From assembly GCA_027488335.1 (NCBI GenBank), contig JAIYBU010000168.1, positions 1-45,809 on the forward strand: a stretch of DNA of 45,809 bases, read 5' to 3'. Shown here in pieces: positions 42,376-45,809 of this stretch. Within the stretch, counting starts at the first letter, position 1; each line of letters begins with the position of its first letter. Source of the DNA: Cytophagaceae bacterium (lineage in GTDB: Bacteria; Bacteroidota; Bacteroidia; Cytophagales; Spirosomataceae). The translations under genes were made by a program, and so were the position numbers. Under the pieces are notes generated by a model. It was not told the DNA's origin, searched no databases, and saw only the letters and a list, made by a program, of their open reading frames with translations.

Positions 42376-43659
42376 TTAAACCAAATTCCAGCCTTTGCGG
42401 GGTTCTCTCGAAAGTAGAGCGTTGGCATCGGCATCGTGGCGGAATTTTTCTTTTTTAGGATTCCAGTGGAGTTCTCGACCCAAACGGTACGAAATTAGTC
42501 CCAAGTGCATCGGCATTGTCATTTTTCGTGCATATTCGAGGTTTGATTGGGGCTGTGTACGGTTTTTTACGGCTGTTACGAAGTTCTGCTGATGACCCGC
42601 CGAGCGTATAATAGTTTTTGGAACTTCGAGAATATCAGGCATCGTTACGCCATTAATTGTTATTTCTTTACTGCTATAATCGCAAATTAATGTACCTTTT
42701 TCGCCTTCAAAATAGGCACCGATACCACGTTTTTCCGCTCCTGGAACGTTTGGTGGAGTTGATGTCCAGTAGAGTTTTAGGTCTTCAAAATCATATTCAA
42801 TGTCAATCCATTTCGGAGCATCGCCCGTTCCTTCGGGAGCTTCTCCTTTGGCACTGATGCGAGTGAGATTTTTCGGGTCGATTGCCCACCAAACTACATC
42901 GGCAATATGACACCAAAAATCTTGAAAAACTCCCCCTGAGTAATCAAGAAAGTAGCGGTATGTAAAATGGCATCGCTCGGGCGTGTACTGCGAGTAGGGG
43001 GCAGGGCCGAGCCACATATCCCAGTTGAGGTTAGCTGGTGGAGTTTGATAGTTAGTTGGCCCTAAAACTGGCGGAAAACCTGTTTTCCATAATCTTACGG
43101 TTTTTACTTTACCGATTGCTCCCGACTGGATGATTTCGGTCACTCGGTGGTAATTTTCCCCTGCGTGTATTTGTGTGCCAAGCTGAAAAATTCGGTCGTA
43201 CTTTTTCATAGCTTTCAGCATTTGCTGTCCTTCTCGTACGTTATACGAGAGGGGCTTTTCGCCATAAACGTCCTTTCCTGCCTGAAATGCCATAATTGCT
43301 ACCTGTGAATGCCAGTGGTCGGGTGTGGCACAGGTGATGGCGTCAACGTCTTTACGTTCGAGCAAATACCTGAAATCTTCGTAGGTTTGGGCTTTATTAT
43401 CGGGGTGTATTTCTTGAAGAACTTTTTGGGCTTTGGCCAGATGATTTTTGTCTAAATCGCACAAGCCAACTACCTCAACTTCGGGTAGGTTTGCAAACCA
43501 TTTAAGATGTTGCGTTCCCATCCCATTGATTCCGATGTGAGCTACTCGAAGGCGGTCACTGGTAGCTACTTTTCGAGCAAAGGTTGGAGTAAAAGCCAAG
43601 CCCAGAGCAGCAAGGCTGGTTTGCCGCATAAAATCACGGCGATTCATGAGAGTTTGCAT
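42376..43659 (-). CDS. Gfo/Idh/MocA-family oxidoreductase with Tat signal
   Basis: 427 residues. The start could be the ATG at 43659 or the one four codons later (43647); the latter gives the usual MNRRDFMRQTSLAALG twin-arginine signal. The Rossmann motif is RVAHIGINGMGTQHLKWF (about 38-55), then CATPDHWHSQVAIMAFQAGKDVYGEKPLS (about 110-138, with the conserved EKP Lys) and GGVFQDFWCHIADVVWWAID in the C-terminal domain. Exported members bind NAD(P) tightly and act on sugars or glycosides. Nothing nearby fixes the substrate, but the pairing with envelope sugar-oxidation genes in this window fits. Confidence 0.92.
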   Translation of the reverse strand: MQTLMNRRDFMRQTSLAALGLAFTPTFARKVATSDRLRVAHIGINGMGTQHLKWFANLPEVEVVGLCDLDKNHLAKAQKVLQEIHPDNKAQTYEDFRYLLERKDVDAITCATPDHWHSQVAIMAFQAGKDVYGEKPLSYNVREGQQMLKAMKKYDRIFQLGTQIHAGENYHRVTEIIQSGAIGKVKTVRLWKTGFPPVLGPTNYQTPPANLNWDMWLGPAPYSQYTPERCHFTYRYFLDYSGGVFQDFWCHIADVVWWAIDPKNLTRISAKGEAPEGTGDAPKWIDIEYDFEDLKLYWTSTPPNVPGAEKRGIGAYFEGEKGTLICDYSSKEITINGVTMPDILEVPKTIIRSAGHQQNFVTAVKNRTQPQSNLEYARKMTMPMHLGLISYRLGRELHWNPKKEKFRHDADANALLSREPRKGWNLV

Positions 43660-43744
43660 TGAGTGAAGGTATTTTTAGGCGTTGAATATTGTTAAGCAAG
43701 TTAGAAATAATCGTGAGATTTTGAGTATATTTATTTTAAAAAAT

Positions 43745-43891
43745 CTAAAACAATCCCAATTCTCGTTCTACGTTTTCTTTACCTTTTTGCTTGGTAAGTT
43801 CAATGGCCGCATCAGAAAGTTTTATCGAAAAACTTAGTTGCGAATAAGCTATTTGCGAGAACCATAAAAGCAACAATAGTTTTGGTTTTAT
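43745..43891 (-). pseudogene. Decayed N-terminal fragment resembling a DUF1287 protein
   Basis: A 48-codon open stretch encodes a hydrophobic signal-like segment ending AYSQ, followed by KLSDAAIELTKQKGKENVE, which resembles the start of DUF1287 proteins (typically LSDAAIELTKQKVxYDP). The codon at the expected start is ATA instead of ATG, and the frame stops (TAG, 43745-43747) where the family's YDP...NGDVP...GVCTD core should begin. It fits a gene whose start was mutated and whose body was deleted. The match rests on motif recall only. Confidence 0.5.
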
Positions 43892-43942
43892 GGAGTGGTT
43901 ATAAGGTTTTAAGGACGGCCTCCCTCGAAAAGCCTTCCTTTT

Positions 43943-45292
43943 TTATTCTTCATAATAATACCCGAAAATGATACCCATTTCGTCCTCCGTAGTTAGTCCG
44001 AATCTTACAATTTTATCGGAAGTATTATTGTAAGTAATTCTTGAAGTTAGCCCTTCACCTTTTTTGAGCGAAATAGTGGGCGAATAATTAATTTTCTCGG
44101 GGTGTTCCCAATTGGTTGAGGTATAGACTACCTCGCCATTTCTTGCACCACCTTTGATTAGAATTTCGAATTTTTCGCCAAATTTGTGCGTATGCGAGAA
44201 GAGCATCACAATTTTTACATTTTTATCGAAAGTGAAGTCTTTCGTAATAACCGAGCGAGTTTTGGCAGGAATAGTTAGCGTTGTATTGCCAAAATCAATC
44301 ACTTTTAATACATTTTTTACATTGGCTTTGGGGGTTGTATAAAGGTTGATATTTACTTCACCAGGAATTGCTTTTGTACCTCTATTATAGTAATGTGAAT
44401 TCATATCGAAGGTAGCATTGGCGGGTACTTCAACGGCCGTTCCCTCGGGAAAAGTGTAATCATCGTTGGCTTCGCTACCACCAAAATTAAAGACGTGATT
44501 GCCCATTTGAGCAAAGGTAACAATATTATAAGTGCCATCTGGATTACGCAAATCTCGTACTTCGTTGATTGCCCCAAGATTAGTATTATTTCTGAAACCA
44601 TATAAAATAAAATGGTGGCTTCCTGGACGCATACTAATTTGCATACGATTGACATAAACAGTTTCAGTATTACCTAAAGGCTTCCTGACAAAAAATTCTC
44701 GCTCGAAATTAGGGGCTACATCAAATTTATCCAAAACCATTTGATAACCAGTGCCTGCCGCTGGAGGTGGCAAACCCAAGAAAGTTGATGTACTTGGGGT
44801 GGTATCATCAAGCAAAGCGGCATCGGCTACGTTGCCAGTTTCAGGAGCTCCTGCTTCAATCCAACGCCTAATAAATTCGATTTGCCCGACCGAAAGTAAA
44901 TCTCCGCCGAGCGGCATAATTGAGCCGTAACTTTTGCCACCGTGGTGAATGGGGTCGTAGAAAAGTTTATGATAAAGTAAACTTTCAAGCGATTTAAAGG
45001 CTTTGACTCGTTTCAAACCATCTTGAAGGGCAGTTTTGTTCGTAGGAGTAACCTCAAATAAGTTTTTATACGCCTGTCCCTTAGCCAAAACTAATCGGTG
45101 TTGAGCAAAAGTACCGTCAGATTCGGAGGCATGGCAGCCCGTAGTGGCACAGCTTTTGGTTAAGATTTTATCTTGTAATAAATCGAAACTGGCTGCATTT
45201 GTGGCAATCTGCTCTTTTTGCGTACAAGAATTCATTAAAGTTGCGGTCAGAAATACGGCAGCAGAGAGCGTTGATAAAAGTGTATATTTCAT
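43943..45292 (-). CDS. Cytochrome c domain fused to a PHM-like copper type II monooxygenase
   Basis: 449 residues. A lipoprotein-like signal (LMNSC, Cys23) precedes a small heme domain: CATTGCH (Cys48, Cys53, His54; the C-x4-CH form common in this phylum) and a candidate axial Met in IMPLGG (Met126). From about 185 the sequence matches the peptidylglycine alpha-hydroxylating monooxygenase fold: GSHHF (His226, His227), NSHYYN (His300), SHTHKFG (His367, His369) and EDEMGIIFGYYYE (Met439). These correspond to the Cu(H) ligands His-His-His and Cu(M) ligands His-x-His and Met. It should be an O2-dependent, two-copper hydroxylase in the envelope, with the heme domain as a possible electron source. 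The substrate is unknown. Confidence 0.85.
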   Translation of the reverse strand: MKYTLLSTLSAAVFLTATLMNSCTQKEQIATNAASFDLLQDKILTKSCATTGCHASESDGTFAQHRLVLAKGQAYKNLFEVTPTNKTALQDGLKRVKAFKSLESLLYHKLFYDPIHHGGKSYGSIMPLGGDLLSVGQIEFIRRWIEAGAPETGNVADAALLDDTTPSTSTFLGLPPPAAGTGYQMVLDKFDVAPNFEREFFVRKPLGNTETVYVNRMQISMRPGSHHFILYGFRNNTNLGAINEVRDLRNPDGTYNIVTFAQMGNHVFNFGGSEANDDYTFPEGTAVEVPANATFDMNSHYYNRGTKAIPGEVNINLYTTPKANVKNVLKVIDFGNTTLTIPAKTRSVITKDFTFDKNVKIVMLFSHTHKFGEKFEILIKGGARNGEVVYTSTNWEHPEKINYSPTISLKKGEGLTSRITYNNTSDKIVRFGLTTEDEMGIIFGYYYEE

Positions 45293-45484
45293 AGAATTTA
45301 GTCAATAAAATCTTATTCTTAAACGAATATAGACGTAAAATGTTACTTTTTGACTAAAAACTTGATGAAAGGTTTAGCTTTAATTGATAATTGTGAATGG
45401 ATAATTGAAAGTTAGGCGGGATATAAATGAATATAGTGCATATTTTATTCTCTTAATAACTTACAGTTAAAGAGTCCTAATGTA

Positions 45485-45809
45485 TCATTTACTAAGTTTC
45501 TCTCGTTGACCAACGTACAGTCCTACAATCACTAATGCAGTACCGAGAAAAGTGTGGTAAGTGATGGGTTCGTCAAGCAAAAAATAAGAATAAGTAAAGC
45601 CAAAAATTGGACAAAGAAATAAGAAAAAAGAAGCCTTAATGGCATCAACTTTAAGCAAGTAAAGCCATAAGTTTACAGATATGATAGAAACGGGTATAAT
45701 TAGCCAAAGTTCTGATAGTAAGAATGTTAGGTTGTAGTTGTTGGGCTTTTTGTGCATCAAAAACGTAATGGGTAACATCAGTAATCCTCCCAAGAAAACT
45801 TGCCACCCA
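45485..45809 (-). CDS. EamA/DMT-family transporter (partial, C-terminal part)
   Basis: About 107 residues are visible, continuing past the right edge; a TTG at 45793 is not a real start because the frame stays open with family-like sequence (WQVFLGGLLMLPITFL). Four membrane helices are visible, ending with PITYHTFLGTALVIVGLYVGQ, the typical last helix of EamA drug/metabolite exporters. The 192-nt gap to the cytochrome fusion holds nothing recognisable. The substrate is unknown. Confidence 0.85.
   Translation of the reverse strand, partial: GWQVFLGGLLMLPITFLMHKKPNNYNLTFLLSELWLIIPVSIISVNLWLYLLKVDAIKASFFLFLCPIFGFTYSYFLLDEPITYHTFLGTALVIVGLYVGQREKLSK

Overview
The window is a chromosomal segment of an AT-rich member of the Bacteroidota, most probably of the order Cytophagales. 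The signs are a SusC/SusD pair, carboxypeptidase-regulatory TonB receptors, type IX secretion (T9SS) C-terminal sorting domains, promoters of the TTG-N(17-23)-TAnnTTTG type, and almost no Shine-Dalgarno sequences. I cannot name the genus from sequence alone. No rRNA, tRNA, CRISPR array, prophage or transposase gene was seen.

Layout. Positions 1-5462 (minus strand) hold a SusC/SusD nutrient-uptake operon followed by a secreted dehydrogenase/heme-binding-type protein that runs off the left edge. Positions 5900-10767 hold small secreted proteins, two zinc metalloproteases (one lipoprotein, one T9SS cargo) and a BON-LysM protein. Positions 11045-18304 hold a large hybrid histidine kinase, a low-GC AlbA_2-type gene whose two halves lie in different frames around a slippery heptamer, and a second TonB-dependent receptor. 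Positions 18305-27207 hold a DUF3500 protein and a housekeeping block: ksgA/rsmA, mgtE, dtd, a D-aminoacylase-like lipoprotein, folA and a PiT phosphate transporter. Positions 27364-33796 hold a phosphate-selective-type porin, a sterol-desaturase-family membrane oxygenase with an operator-like dyad in its leader, an orphan T9SS sorting domain, a patatin-like phospholipase, a polyprenyl diphosphate synthase and a class A beta-lactamase-like serine hydrolase. Positions 33801-39526 hold an Fpg-type DNA glycosylase with half a zinc finger, a two-subunit GMC flavin dehydrogenase, an M61 aminopeptidase and a small acetyltransferase. Positions 39859-41839 hold a cold-shock-type DEAD-box helicase behind a long, possibly structured leader. 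Positions 41970-45809 hold a small lipoprotein, a Gfo/Idh/MocA oxidoreductase, a decayed DUF1287-like remnant, a cytochrome c / PHM-type copper monooxygenase fusion, and a partial EamA transporter.

How the genes work together. Much of the window is envelope nutrient chemistry: outer-membrane uptake (SusCD, TonB receptor, porin) coupled to periplasmic oxidation (dehydrogenase, GMC pair, Gfo/Idh/MocA, cytochrome-copper fusion) and peptide breakdown (three metallopeptidases, D-aminoacylase). The porin next to PiT suggests a two-membrane phosphate route.

Most worth a second look: the AlbA_2 gene with an A-AAA-AAG heptamer at the frame break; the cytochrome c / PHM fusion with all six copper-ligand positions present; the roughly 200-nt leader of the DEAD-box gene; dyads near the promoters of the sterol-desaturase and porin genes; and two gene remnants that ordinary ORF calling would miss.
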